Source: Steromphala cineraria
Lineage: Eukaryota > Mollusca > Gastropoda > Trochida > Trochidae
Reading direction: 5' to 3'
NCBI GenBank assembly: GCA_916613615.1
Contig: OU744732.1
Location: 30,266,673 to 30,330,672, forward strand
Length of the DNA stretch: 64,000 bases
The notes beneath the pieces are model-generated. The model was not told the DNA's origin, searched no databases, and saw nothing but the letters and a program-made list of their open reading frames with translations. Shown here piece after piece: positions 22,286-37,200 of this stretch (position 1 is the stretch's first letter; each line of letters begins with the position of its first letter). A program made the translations under genes and the position numbers.

Positions 22286-25200
22286 GTAGACTGGTGTTAT
22301 CAAGGTTTATTCCATGATTGAGAGTAAGATACTCTATTCTATCAATGATATAAACCCTCCTTTCTTATCGTGACACTGTATATACTATACAATCTTGGAA
22401 AAAATATCTTAGGTTTTGACCTATACCATCTTTGAATATTTCAATATTCCAAAATCGTATAAAACATCTTAAGATATGTACGGCACTAGCTACATGGCAT
22501 TAGCCTTGTGGGTACTGTTCACATATCATTGGGTATAGGTGTGCATTTAGTAGCATTGCTGTCGGTACAATTACCGTAGTAGCAGCTATGCAATGAAGGG
22601 GTGCCTGAGTTTATCACTCTTTATGTGGAGGTTGTTGCATGTTTCGTTATAGAAAGATCTATCATTTGAGATAATTAATCATTCGTTATGTGAGCACCAA
22701 GATCCAAGATCGTATAAAAAATCTTAAGATATATGTACGGAACTCTTAAGATATGAACGAAATCGAAAACTGTGGCATTTGTTGTTGTTTTGAAAGATCA
22801 CATTACAATAAGTGTTATGTAAATTATTAAGATTTGTCTTAGTGTTGACTTTTGTAAATATTCATGCTTTTGTAAATACACCATGACTTGAATTGTAATA
22901 TGTACACTGGAGCGGTATTCAGATAAGCTTTGAGCTTGTTTACCAATCCAGTTCTTCTAGAAAAGAAATAAATATGTTTAAACCAAATCGAAAACTTGAT
23001 ATTCAATCTTGTAATATCTGAAAATATCATAAAATACTCAATCTATATATAAATCAGATCATGTCTTTATGAATTTTAATACTTAATACTTGGATTGGTG
23101 TATTCAAAAATGGTTGTAAGTTAACAAAATATGAAAATGGTATTATTATGGTATTCTTTTAAACACTGTTTCGTCTTAAGAATATTTGGACATTTTATTT
23201 TCTCGCTCTCTATCGTTGTCTCCCCATCAGTCAGTAACGCGGCCTTACAAACCCCCCAAAAATGCATATGGTATTTTAAAACCCAAATTCATGTTAAAGG
23301 GACCATTCGAGCGGGTTTTTTTTGTGGAAACGAAATTCAGGAGGACTTTCCTGTTTACAGTTATAAATGATTTTTACATGATAATTTCACACTTAATTTC
23401 AATTATGTTTGTAAGGTTAGCATTGCAGTTGTTAAAGATTAAACAATTTGACAAAGAATAAAGTGTATCGCTCGAAAATTAAAAACATCGTGAAATGAAG
23501 CCAATCTTCGAAGCTACGATCGTGGAATGCATTATTACGACAAAATGTTGTTGTAACTGGTAACTTTTATTATGAATTATTTGTGAATATACTCCTCTCA
23601 TATCAGTCAAGTAATTATTTCTTTATTTTATTAATGAATAAGCATAATACAGCACATTTGTTTTCTCGGAATGCTAACGTTTCAAAATGGCGGACGAAAC
23701 GCGGTCGAGTGGTGCCTTTAAATCCAATATCCCATATTCATTTTTATCCCCCGCCGCGCGTTTAGCGCGAAGCGGGGGATATAGTATTCAGCTCCGTACG
23801 TCCGTACGTCCGTCCGTCCCGCTTCTTGTTAGCGCGATATCTAATGAACCGCTCAACCTAGAATCTTCAAACTTGGTACCAGTCTTCATCTGGGGAATAC
23901 GCAGACCTGAAAAGTTTTTGGTGACCTTGACCTCATTTTAAAGGTCACAGCGAGACTTTGACCAATTTTGAAAATGTTGTTAGCGCGATATCTAATGAAC
24001 CGCTCAACCTAGAATCTTCAAACTTGGTACCAGTCTTCATCTGGGGAATACGCAGACCTGAAAAGCTTTTGGTGACCTTGACCTCATTTTCAAGGTCACA
24101 GCGAGACTTTGACCAGTTTTGAAAATGTTGTTAGCGCGATATCTAATGAACCGCTCAACCTAGAATCTTCAAACTTTGTAACAGTCTTCATCTGGGGAAT
24201 ACGCAGACCTGAAAAGCTTTTGGTGACATTGACCTCATTTTCAAGGTCACAGCGAGACTTTGACCAGTTTTGAAAATGTTGTTAGCGTGGTATCTAATGA
24301 ACCGCTCAACCTAGAATCTTCAAACTTGGTACCAGTCTTCATCTGAGGAATACGCAGACTTGAAAAGTTTTTGGTGACCTTGACCTCATTTTCAAGGTTT
24401 CAGCGAGACTTCGACCATATTTGAAAATGTTGTTAGCGCGATATCTAATGAACCGCTCAACCTAGAATCTTCAAACTGTGTACCAGTCTTCATCTGGGGA
24501 ATACGGAGACCTGAAAAGCTTTTGGTGACCTTGACCTCATTTTCAAGGTCACAGCAAGACTTTGACCAGTTTTGAAAATGTTGTTAGCGTGATATCTAAT
24601 GAACCGCTCAACCTAGAATCTTCAAACTTGGTACCAGTCTTCATCTGAGGAATACGCAGACTTGAAAAGTTTTTGGTGACCTTGACCTCATTTTCAAGGT
24701 CACAGCGAGAATTTGACCAGTTTTGAAAATGTTATTAGGGCCATATCTCATGAACCCATAAACCTTGAGTCTTCACGGGGGACATAGTATTCAGCTCTGT
24801 ACGTCCGTCCGTATGTCCGTCCCGCTTCTTGTTGTTAACATCAATTTGCGGCGGGGGATCTCTTCACCTTTGTGACAAATACTTGTTCAAAATATTTTAT
24901 ACTTAATCCTATTCTTTTGTATTGATCTGAAATATAAGGAGTTGATAAATTCAAAGAAATTGAAGTTGTACATATATTTTGTTGCAAACGATTTTTTAAT
25001 TTGAAACGATCCACTTCAATCCATGTTGTTAGGGGAGAATGTGGACGTTACCCAATGTTCATATGTGCATACAAAAAAGCTGTGAAATACTGGTATAAAA
25101 TATGTCAAACGCAAGACTCTAGATTTGTAAAGAAATGTTATAACATGTTATTTCTTGATTCTGTAAATGGTAAAACAAACTGGGCATCAAAACTTCAGAT

Positions 25201-28200
25201 TTTTCTTTACACTTTTTGATTTGGTCATATTTGGGAGCAACAGCAAAACTTAGATATAATGCTGATAATTTTTTGTCAAAATTTGTGTTTAAGCTTAGAA
25301 CTTGATAATTTTATATTTCAAAATTTTCACTGACAATTGTAAGTTAATACTAAATGTATTATTTTGACAGTATCAAAAATCTCATAACACAAATCAATCA
25401 TCCATAGTCAGAGGACAAAGTATGAATATTCTCATAAAATCCATTGGCGGCCATTTTAAGTGAACACCTTTAATTCATTTTGTGTAAGAAAAAGGAATCG
25501 CATGGCTAAACTTTACGTAATATATATTTGAATAATTACCTCTCCATTTAGTTTAAATACATAGTATTTCAATTGTAACTATTAATTTTCATTTTCGTGA
25601 CATCACCTTATATTCCCCCTAAAAACGTGCTACTGCCCCTTTAAGTTCAGGTATTTACGATTAACCTTATGATATTTCAAAATTGTTGTTTACAGTTAAC
25701 CTTAAAGAGAGTGGTATACAAGCAGCTGAGGAGGCTTCCTCCCCCTCCCGTGTACAGGCGAGGCAACGTCTTTCCACAATGAACAATCAAAAGGTATTCC
25801 AGGGAACGAATGTTGATTCTTGATTTGCTTTGCTTTTCCTTTTTAATTAATGCATTACTCGGCTACTTTCCTGTTAATGTAGAATTTAGAAACGAGTATT
25901 ATTATTATTATTATTATATGGATATTTATATAGCGCGCATATCCAACCACTCGTGGTTGCTCAAGGCGCTTACATTTTCCCCCTGGTCAATGGCATTCTT
26001 TCACCGTTCGATCATTTTTCCATTTCAACTCCCTGGGGAGTATTCAACCGGCATCAATATGTTGCGTTCAGGTTAGGGACCATTCTATGCCTCACAGGGT
26101 ACATGCGAATTCTTATTGAAATTCTTTCTGCAAACCGCTATTTCTTATGGGTTCATTGAAAACTTGACATTTAACTGTCTAACATTAAACAATGTCAAGT
26201 TTCAGATGACAAACATCATGAACAAAATACTACGAAGACAACACTTGTATTACAGTTTTGTTTTTGTTCATAAAAAAAGGTATGTTGTTTTTATTTCCAC
26301 AAACTTGAAATTTTATTGTACGACTGAAATATAAGCATATTTTATTTCTGAAAACCTTATTTAAAATTATGTTTATTGATAAACATTTATGCAAGAGATT
26401 GGCATTTTTTATTTATGTAAACCGCTAGGTAAAAGAAAGAACACACCTTGTTACGACGTAAGATGTAATAAACGCGGTAAGATGTAATAACTGCGGTAAA
26501 TTGTAATAAAAACGCGGTAAAATGTAATACTGCGGTAAATTGTAACAAAATTGCGGTAAAATGTAATAAAAATAGGTGCGGTAAAATGTAATAAGGGGGT
26601 GCGGTAAGATGTTACTAAAAGGTGCGGTAAATTGTTATACAATATGCGGTAAAATGTAATAACCTTTCCACAGTCTTTGATAACTTTTTTCAACAATATT
26701 TGTTCATTTTTGGTCTATGCTGGTACATGTGATGATATGTTTAATTGTTTTTTGATTGAGGATGACACAACGAAATATGTTTAGATTTGAATTACTTACA
26801 CTTGAATGTTATTTCACTTTCATGAATGATTGTATTTTATTATCAGTAATGTTATTAAGATATATCACATCTCTGATTGGTCCACGTGACCCTGGTTAAA
26901 TACTGATATCACCCTGTTGAGCGGGAGGGTAAATTATTTATACCCCGGCACAAAAAATTTTACAATGTATGTTACCTCGAACACATGATTTAGCTAGTTT
27001 CTTTTGATCAACCGATATGTAACTTTGAGCAAACTATAGTCAAAGTGTTTACGCAGTTAACGTTTTCCTTTATCTTCATATTAAATGCGTTATGTTTAAA
27101 CATTCGGTAAGATAAATTCCTTATACCATTCAAAGGCGGGGTATATGGGCTCGTCGCATAACACAAAGTGAGAGGTTGGTATCTTCCTAAAAACCACGCC
27201 TCTGAAAGGCATAACTTATAATTGATTTGGACGACTCATATTTCATGGTTTATATCTATGAATGTTAGATTGGATGGCTTTTAGTTTTATTTAGTTTGCT
27301 TAAGAATGGTGTTCTAGTTTCATAAATGTTTTTTTTTATATTTTGGAAAATCAATATTTGTTTTTTGTTTTTAATTATAAGGGGTAATCATTCATTTTTG
27401 AGAAAACAATTGAGCAATCTTTAATTTTCAAGAATGGTTATATCTATTATGATTACCAAGAGGGTTTGTGATACATTTCAAAATGCACACTATATATATA
27501 TATATTTGAAAATAAAATACTTTAGACGACACTTCCTGTAGATATCATTTTAATGATGACTGTATATATATATATAGGTATAAAGATGAAGGGGTCTCAC
27601 GTGAAGTAAATGTAGATATGAAAATAAAATACTTCAGACGACACTTGCTGTAGATATCATTTTAATGATATATACTTAATCAGTAATATAATTAACAAAT
27701 GATAATCTAAAATAACTGATAATAATTGATCTATGTCCGTGTAAAGATATACTTCTAATGCTGTGTTACTTGTCAATATTTTCTACCCCTTAAGTGAAAA
27801 GGATGCATTTAAAAGTTCTATAAATATGCATTTTTGCTATACTATAGTAGGTTTGATCAACATTAATTTTTCTGTAACATTTATGGGTTTACAATGATGT
27901 TCGTTGGTCGATGAAGATGTTTATAGGAAGTATGAAATCGCCCTAATGCAAGTTGCATGTTCTTTGTTATACATGGTGTGGAAAATACCCTTACTGTGAC
28001 GCTATCGGATAAAGTACAATTTCTTTATTTTTTCTACAATAACCCACTGCCTTATTGTCAGGAACAAATTACTCCATTGGCTGTGAAAAAAACCTTATCC
28101 ATCAATCAACCGAGACTTCGACAAAATCGAGTTCCAATAAGGTAGTAAGGTGTTTGCTACCAGGAACGCCTTCTTGTGACAACCAAAGATAGTTGTGTGA

Positions 28201-31200
28201 TTCTAATCGGTTCTTTGGTCGAGTTTTCTAACGAATTTGTTCAATTTAATCATTTGTACTTGTACCTATGCTATAAACCAAATCAACTCTATGCCTCATG
28301 TTTATCATGTTCTTTATAAGAAATACGATACACTGTTTTGAAACATATAAAAGAAGATATCATTTAACAAGAAAAATGTTTACATATAAATCACAGACGT
28401 TTTTATTTTTAATTGTTTTAAACAGTATGCTAAAGGTTATTTTCCCCAAAGATTGGTGATAATTCTTGTCAGTCTTTTTTTAATTCTGATTACGTTATTG
28501 TTGTCCAACCCAATGTTTTCTTTACAATAAGGCTACACAATGAAAATACAACTATCATCATTTTCATAACGTTCATGCAATTAGTTATTTGATAAATACA
28601 GTTGCTAAAACCATCACGAGCTTTGCATTATACCTGCACTACAATAGTTATAGCTCGAAATCGAAGACCAGAACCCTTTCAAGTGATGTCATAGTATAGT
28701 TTTATATTTACTTCATGAACCATTACTTCATGACGTCATTCAAAAATTACAACGGAATAAATGGTAACAGTGCCTTTGATCGTTATAAAACGCTACTAAA
28801 TATGGTTAAAAATGTGTGTTGGTTACATGCCTACTAACATATCTAGAAAAAATACGCCTTAACTTTAGCTCTTTACTGCCAATAAATATTGAACTAGTAC
28901 CAATGACTCTGCAGCTTATCAGGCTTTACATTTAACTTTGCTTTAGGGTTTCTAATTTCTAATTATCTAATGAGTCTATAGACAATATTGTATCATTCTA
29001 TACCTTGTGGTGTTAGAGAAGAAGATGACAAAAAGGCTTAAGTAGGGGCCACAACATCAGAAATGCTAAAGTTTAGTGTGTATCAATTCAAAAATAGAAT
29101 TTGTTCAAACATTCAAGGAAATGTAAAAATGGTAAACGGAGTGACCCTCAATTGAGTTAGACTTAAAATAATTTAAAATAATTTAGGGCTTAAGTTCCAA
29201 AGGTTCACCGATGCCTATTACAGGCCACAGGATCTTTAAAAGATCTTTAAATTAGTCCCCATTGCATAAAGATTGTGTCTACAAGGTTTCAGCTTTCTGG
29301 ACCTCATGTTTGTTTAAGTAAAAGACGTAAATAGGTTTTAAAGGGACAGTGGCACGTTTTTTAATAATTTTATATTTTAAAATTACACTGATAAGTGTAA
29401 GTAAATGCTAAATGTATTATTTTGACAGTGTCAATAAATTCATAACACAAGCCAATCATCTATAGTCAGAGGACAAAGCATAAAGATTCACATAAATCCA
29501 TTGGCGGCCATTTTATGTGAACACCTTTAATTCATTTTGTGTATGAAAAGGGAATTGCAAGGCTAAACTTTACGTTATCTATTTTAATTATTACTGATTC
29601 ATTTAGTTTAATACATTGTCTTTCGATTGGAACCATTAATTTTCATTTTCCTGACATCATAATATATTCCCCCTAAAACGTGCTACTGCCCCTTTAATGG
29701 CATGGTCCCTATGATCCTTATTAGGGGACTCAGGGTCACCATAGCTATTAATGATAATCCTCATTAGTCAAGGAGTTTGTACAGCAAGTTTCAGTCTTCA
29801 AAGCTTCTTTTTTTTAATAAAAATATGTCCAAAATGGACAACAATTAACGGATGGACTAACTGACTGACGGATGGATGGACAGACGCCGGACACCATACC
29901 AAGCCATAAGCCCATCGGCTGTCGGCTAATAGGGCATATATTACACACAAGGTCGTATTAATTGAATTCAAAAACGTACTGCATACCTGACAAGCGTCGT
30001 AATGTATTTTTAAAATTCAATTCTTTAAGTTTATAGCGTGCGGTTCATATCAGTTTTAAATGTTTCATTTGAAGAATTGACTAGCAGTTCAAGACAGTAA
30101 ATAGTTGCAGTGTACACAAACGAAGTAACAAAAGAAGATTTATACCAAACGTCTTTATTCCTATTGCACAGATTGTCAATTTTTGAAATGTAAATGTATA
30201 TCGAAAATACACACTTCGTCTCATCAGAAGTTTTAGTCTATCCATTTGACTGTCCGAGTAACTTAATAAGTACTCTTGAAGTAAACCCACAGATAAATCA
30301 GAGAAAATCATAAAACAATTGCTTTGTCTTTGTTCGCCAGGGTTATGTCTGATTGTTTTGTCAAAAAAGTACAACGTTTTTCGTACAAAACTGTACTCAT
30401 ATGTATTCATATGTGAAGAATGTTGAGCTTTAATAATATGCATGCAGGAGAAATATCAAACTGAATGAAATGCAATCGTAGTTCATTGTAAGTGCCGTAT
30501 GAACACAATATGAACACATCATGCACAAATCACCTTTGTCGAGCAGAAATTGTTGTTGTAAAAATGTAATAGATTCGGATTTAAGGTGGATTATTGAACT
30601 CTTTTCCTTATGTGTCATGTGCTCGTTCGTACAGTGATATGCAATATAAAATCATCATTGTTCATTAGTAAAAACCTACTCTGGTATAGTTTCGTTTTAA
30701 GATTATGCATCAATCGTCAACCAAGAGACATGTCAAGCATGCACGATGTCTGTTTAAAGTTTAAGTTTGGTACGCGTGTGCAAGAAGCAAACAAATGCTG
30801 CTGAACATGCAAGAAGCAAACAAATGCTGCTGAACATTAGAAGGTTGAGAATATACACATGTGACCAGTGAGATTTTATCAGTTGATATAGGGTAGACCA
30901 GGGCAAAGCGCCCCCTAGGGGCAAAATGGCCAAGCATTATTTCTTCTTAATGATCGACAAATGGCGTATAATTTGTTATGACCAACCAATGAGAGTAAAC
31001 GACATGAAGCACTGTGACACATGCTTGTATCGTTTGCGGGGGTTGGGGACGTATGATATCAATTATTCTGAAAAACATGATTTTGCTATAAGGAATGGAT
31101 GTGACTAGATATACCATAAAAAACACAAAAGGGAAGTTTGAATCTAATGCACCTATGATGCACATTGGTATCATGTTATCAATGACTAAAGAAATTCGTG

Positions 31201-34200
31201 TAACTATTTGCCTTAAGTTCCTATGATTTACATATCGAACACTTCCCTCAATGGGGCAAAAAAAGCCGGGGAGCGCATTGTCCCGTGTGATCTAAAATAT
31301 ATCCTTGTTGCTAACTTATCGGTGGCTTTTTGTATTTCTAAAGCATACACGTATGACGTAAAAGAGTGCTTTTATTTATTTTGTGTCCATTGGCAAGGCA
31401 CTTTATCCACAATGCACTCAGTGAAGCCTGAAATAACGGGTGTAGGTTGATTCCTTGCGCCTTCGGCATAGTACAATCACCGTCAGGGTATTAATATGTA
31501 ACGCTTTGTGCAACTGCGAAGCAGATGATAAATGCGCATCATAAGGGGCCTATCATTATCATTATTATTGTATACAGACCTTAGCATAATGATTCTAACA
31601 TGTTTGGCGAATCATACTCATAATCATTTTCTATGGTTTATATGAACCAATGTTATTACAATTTACCGCGCATTGCATTACAATTTACCGCACACTGAGT
31701 GCTAACATTTTACCGCACCCCCTATTACAATTTACCGCACCTGTGTTTATTACATTTTACCGCATTTTTATTACAATTTACCGCAGTATTACATCTTACC
31801 GCGTTTTTATTACAATTTACCGCAGTTATTACATCTTACCGCGTTTATTACATCTTACGTCGTAACACACCTCCCTTTAATTCTACTTAATGTATGCAAG
31901 AGACATGTGATATTACACAGAACAGAACAGAATAGTTGCAGCAGTATGAATATGATAATTGGTGTCTGAGTTAATGTTTTGTTAAAATAGGTTTGTTTAA
32001 TCAATACTAGAGGCAAGGGTGAGAATTAGGATATACATTATCATAACCCCTGCCTTGTTAAAGTATTGTCACTTTTTGAAAGGAATATGCACGATTATTG
32101 ATTTTCACATAGGATTTGTCTACATTTTTGATGAACATTAGTGTTTAATCAAAATTAATTTTGGAACGATTTGGAACATACATGTAAATTTTTTAAAAAA
32201 CCACTTCAAAGTAATTTTTGAACAAGGATTAAACTGGTGTTCTTATCAGTTTTAGAATACGACATCCAAATCTTGCATATGATGAATCCGACTAAAGTGT
32301 TAACTTTCAATTGCCAGGCGGTTTATGTTCGCTAGACCGTTAAAGTGAACCAATTTAGGAATTAAATTGTTTATGTTATAGCTTAAGTGTTACACCCTAA
32401 AACTAAGCTTGATATCGTATAAATTTACGTCTTGGTTGACCACTGAATACTTGACTGCACGAGGATAATAAAAAACAACATGCCATATATTTTTTAAACA
32501 TTTAGAAAACATCTAAGGAAAATAAAGATCCACAATAAATCAATGAGATCCTATGAGGTTTCAACTGTTATAAACTTCCAAAAGAATTAACAAAAGATCT
32601 TAGTATACTGACTAGTATTCACTAGTAAAGGGAGAAACCATGAAACCGAGGATAAGGTAAGGTGTGGACCCTGCTAGGAAGTAAAATCACGAGGATGCGA
32701 AGTATCAGAAGGATTTTACTGACTATCAGGGTCTCCAACCTTACCATATACGAGGTTGAATACTTCTCTATATTATCAACCGCTGAAGTTAATAGTCAGT
32801 AATATTTAAGAAATAAAGTTCGCTATACCCCAATGTGTTTTATAATAAAGTATAGTTTTCCCCTGAATTAATATAGTTAAAGCACGAGGTAGTATAGTTT
32901 GGCCCTGAACTATTATAGTTAAAGCACGAGGACGGTAGTTATTACAAAACACATTGGGTTAGAGTGAACTTTATTTCTTTTATAAGATACTAAACATATT
33001 TGTAGGGAAGTATAAACATTCTTATAATTTCAAATTAAAATATTGTTAAAATAAATTTGATTCTATATCCATGAACAAGAGTAACTGCTGGCTATTCCAT
33101 GTTTAGAACTTACACCTAATTCAAAAATATTGTTTCTTGGTGAAAAAGTTGATTATGTAAATGTAGTAGTTTTATTTTCTCATTTATAAAGTTTAAAAAT
33201 CTCAAACAAAACAAAAATATCAGACAACTCATGTTTAATAAAACGTTACTTTACGTTACACTGCCCATATAAGGCTTATCACGTGATTGACATTCCACAA
33301 AGAATTACGGGTATTGTTTGTCAGGAAGCGTGGTAGATCTAGATCTATTATTCCTTTTAGCTGTTGTCATAAAAATTGAAGTTGATGGTGCCGCCGCTAA
33401 TATTAGCTGACTGGAGGAGCTGTACACCATGTACAGGATCAAAACTGTATTGGTTGAGCTATATGAAACGTTGCTTGGCAGAGACGGTTGACGTGTGTCA
33501 ACGTCACAAATGCTACGGGGCGCCGTGACCTGACGTGGAATGTCAACGTTGTCACTCGACATGCAAGCATATCGGAGGCAGAGCATTGGTCGCAACGTTG
33601 TTCCCCTTTAAGATGAAGTTGTTATGTAGCTTTTCAAAGACTGCTCATTTCTGTGACCAGTGACGGACATGATACCAAGGGCCCCAACCCCGGCTTCGGA
33701 AGCGCCATGTTGATTGATAGAACCGAGATCAAAGGTTGCCATGGATACGCGTGATTACGAGGGGGCAGCGGGGAAGAGCGGATAACGTCATTCAATTGTT
33801 ACGTCATGTAAAAACTATACCTTTATTGTCTGATAAAGTACTTTTTAGCTCATCAGGACTGAAAGTCCAGATGGGCTTATGGCATGGCCCGTCGTCCGGC
33901 GTCCGTCCGTCGTCCGTCGTCCGTCGTCCGTCGTCCGTCGTCCGTCCGTCGTCCGTCGTCCGTCCGTAAACTTTTGACACTTTCGACTTCTCCTCATGAA
34001 CCATACACATGAGAGAGCTGATATTTTGTGTGCAAGTACCTTAGCATATGGAGATTCTAATTTGTAACATTGGTGACCCTGTGACCTCAAATAGGGTCAC
34101 AGGGGTCACAACTTTAAAAACCTATTTTCATCTTCTTCTCCAGTTCCAGAAGGACTAGAGAGTTAAAAATGATATGTGCAGACTCCTTGGCCAATGGGGA

Positions 34201-37200
34201 TTCTAATTTGTAACTTTGGTGACCCTGTGATCCCAGATAGGGTCACAGGGGTCACAACCTTAAATACCTATTTTCATCTTCTTCTCCAGTTCCAAAAGGA
34301 GTAGAGAGTTAAAAATTATATGTGCAGACTCCTTGGACAATGGAGATTCTAATTTGTAACTTTGGTGACCCTGTGACCCCAAATAGAGTCACAGGGGTCA
34401 CAACTTTAAAAACCTATTTTCATCTTCTTCTCCAGTTCCAGAAGGACTAGAGAGTTAAAAATGATATGTGCAGACTCCTTGGCCAATGGGGATTCTAATT
34501 TGTAACTTTGGTGACCCTGTGATCCCAGATAGGGTCACAGGGGTCACAACCTTAAATACCTATTTTCATCTTCTTCTCCAGTTCCAAAAGGAGTAGAGAG
34601 TTAAAAATTATATGTGCAGACTCCTTGGACAATGGAGATTCTAATTTGTAACTTTGGTGACCCTGTGACCCCAAATAGGGTCACAGGGGTCACAACTTTA
34701 AAAACCTATTTTCATCTTCTTCTCCAGTTATAAAAGGACTAGAGAGTTAAAAACGATATGTGCAGACTCCTTGGCCAATGGGGATTCTAAATTGTAGATT
34801 TCGTGACCCCATGACCCCAAATAGGGTCACAGGGGTCACAACCTTAAAAACCTATTTTCATCTTCTTCTCCAGTTCTAAAAGGACTAGAGAGTTGAAAGA
34901 GATATGTGCAGACTCCTTGGACAATTGGGATTCTAATTTGTAACTTTGGTGAACCTGTGACCCCAAATAGGGTCACAGGGGTCACAACCTTAAAAACCTA
35001 TTTTCATCTTCTTCTCCAGTACTAAAAGGACTATAGAGTTGAAAATGATATGTGCAGACTCCTTGGCCAATCGGGATTCTTAATTGTAGATTTCGTGACC
35101 CCATGACCCCAAATAGGGTCACAGGGGTCACAACCTTAAATACCTATTTTCATCTTCTTCTCCAGTTCCAAAAGGAGTAGAGAGTTAAAAATTATATGTG
35201 CAGACTCCTTGGACAATGGAGATTCTAATTTGTAACTTTGTTGACCCTGTGACCCCAAATAAGGTCACAGGGGTCACAACCTTAAAAAACTATTTTCATC
35301 TTCTTCTCAAGTTCCAAAAGGTCTAGAGAGCTGAAATTATATGTGCAGACTCCTTGGCCAATGGGGATTCTAAATTGTAGATTTCGTGACCCCATGACCC
35401 CAAATAGGGTCACAGGGGTCACAACCTTATAAACTTATTTTCATCATCATCTTTAGCTCCTAAAGGTCTATTGAGCTGAAAGACTGCATGTAGACTCCTT
35501 GGCCAATGGGGATTCTAAACTGTATGTTTTGTGACCCCATGACCCCAAATAGGGTCACAGGGGTCACAATCTTAAAAACCTATTTTTCTCCATTAGATGA
35601 CAGTCTATGGCAAATTTATTTCTCCTTGGATATTTTAGTGTGGACTTCTTTCACTGTCTGATATTGGCGATCTAGAAAGTGTTGAATAATAATACATTTG
35701 TTTTGTAATTTATTTATAGGTTTTCTTGCAATAGGTAACATCAGTTTCATTGTTAGCTCATCTTGCCTGTATAAAGCAAACTTGATATGATGCCTGATGA
35801 GCTACAGAGCCAATGGCTCTATTTTTTTCGATTGTTCTAACCGCTAGGCATCTTAGAGTGAATCATAACGTCCATACAAACACGCTACTGTGCCTTATGA
35901 TAGAACACGTCGGGAACCACGGTATATCGAGGGCATTGACGTCGTGGCGATGACTGTCTTAAATATCCCACTCACTGTCGCGCTTTAAAGAAGTATGAAA
36001 CACAAGGTTGTAAGTCCCTCAAAACATGTGATCCGATTTGGGGGACCCTTTTATGTGGCTAGAAGGTTGTTTATAGAGTACATTACTAACGTGACACAGT
36101 TTTCATATATCATAATTCATAACTCGAAAAAGCCTTCTTTTGATCAAGCCAAATAAGTCTATTCGTGTTTGTAATATTGCGAAGAATATAGCAATGTAGT
36201 CATTTAATAGAGATTGCAGATGCTCCACATGTAGAGATATATTTTTAAACAATCTTTCTTACGAGAAAACGTAAAACCGTACCGGGGTACGGGATAGCTC
36301 AGTCGGCAAGAGAACCGGTCTCACGTTGCTGAGGTCCGGGGTTCGAATCCCATCCAGACCAAGGTGTAAAAACCTAGAGTTCACCTCTGTTAGAACTCTA
36401 TAAGTGTCACCCTGGAACCCTAGTGTGTAGTGCAACAAAAACTGCGCACTTAAAAGATCCCACGAATTTATGTCAGTGGCTGCATGAATGGTGGATACAT
36501 AAACACGTGCGTAGGCCGAGCTGTCGGTTATCAGCGTTCAGCAGTGTTGGACAAACTGCTGTGACTATGTGTCTCAGTTCACCCAGCTGTGAATGGGTAC
36601 CCTGCGAGGCATAGAATGGTCCCTAACCTGAGCGCCACATATGGATTCCGGTTGAATACTCCCCAGGGAGTTGAATTGGAAAAATGATCGGACGGTGAAA
36701 GAATGCCAATGACCAGGGGAAAAAATGTAAGCGCCTTGAGCAACCACGAGTGGTTGGATATGCGCGCTATATAAATATCCATATAATAAAAAAAAGTGTA
36801 AAACCCTTAACCTGCTTTCTATTTAAGACTGCAACTGACGGATTGATTCACCCGGAATCACTGAAGGTGAGTGGAGGTTTAAGGATCAAGAGCTCTGGGA
36901 ACCAAAACGAATTAGCAACTATGGAATCTTCCAAGGTAAATGGCTTTTCATGGAACCTACAATCAGAGAAGCCTGGCAAATTGGTGGACCATGGATAAGC
37001 CAAAGAAGATGACCACGAGAAGCTAGAAGAATCAATGAGCCAAGATTCTCCAACGGTAGATGGTATTTTAGAGAACACTGACGTAATAGTAAGCCAAGAT
37101 TCACTCACGGTAGATGGCTTATCAGACATTGACTACCACGAGCTGGTGGATGGGGAATTAAGAAACATTAACAATGAGAAGCTTGTTGAATCTCCAAAGA

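Larger units (their letters stand above)
26449..31867. mobile_element. 5.4-kb non-autonomous element with long tandemly built inverted termini
   Basis: Left end 26449-26663 and right end 31653-31867 are inverted copies starting TGTTACGACGTAAGATGTAA. Both are made of nine GCGGTAA-[AG/AA/AT]-TGTAATA-type units of about 16-25 bp. Agreement is nearly perfect for about 130 bp, then loosens. Immediately outside, CACCT is present on both sides (26444-26448 and 31868-31872), a 5-bp target-site duplication. No large ORF lies inside; the interior holds a family G/A repeat nest and AT-rich sequence. TGT...ACA ends with a short duplication recall integrase-type DNA transposons such as Ginger, but the superfamily is not determined. 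It sits in the long intron 2 of the kringle gene. Confidence 0.78.

Noticed and set aside
23830..24735. CRISPR array
   Set aside because: Units are contiguous 151-bp tandem copies without unique spacers, in an animal-type genome.
30081..30443. 120-codon minus-strand ORF as the transposase of the 5.4-kb element
   Set aside because: No catalytic motif or zinc-finger pattern; it is far too short and looks like random AT-rich translation.
33305..33595. 96-codon minus-strand ORF as a gene
   Set aside because: No signal peptide, domain, splice context or second copy; Ser/Thr-rich composition could be chance in a GC-richer patch.
36288..36362. Functional tRNA gene
   Set aside because: A and B boxes are clear but the acceptor stem does not pair, and the sequence continues into a SINE body found elsewhere.
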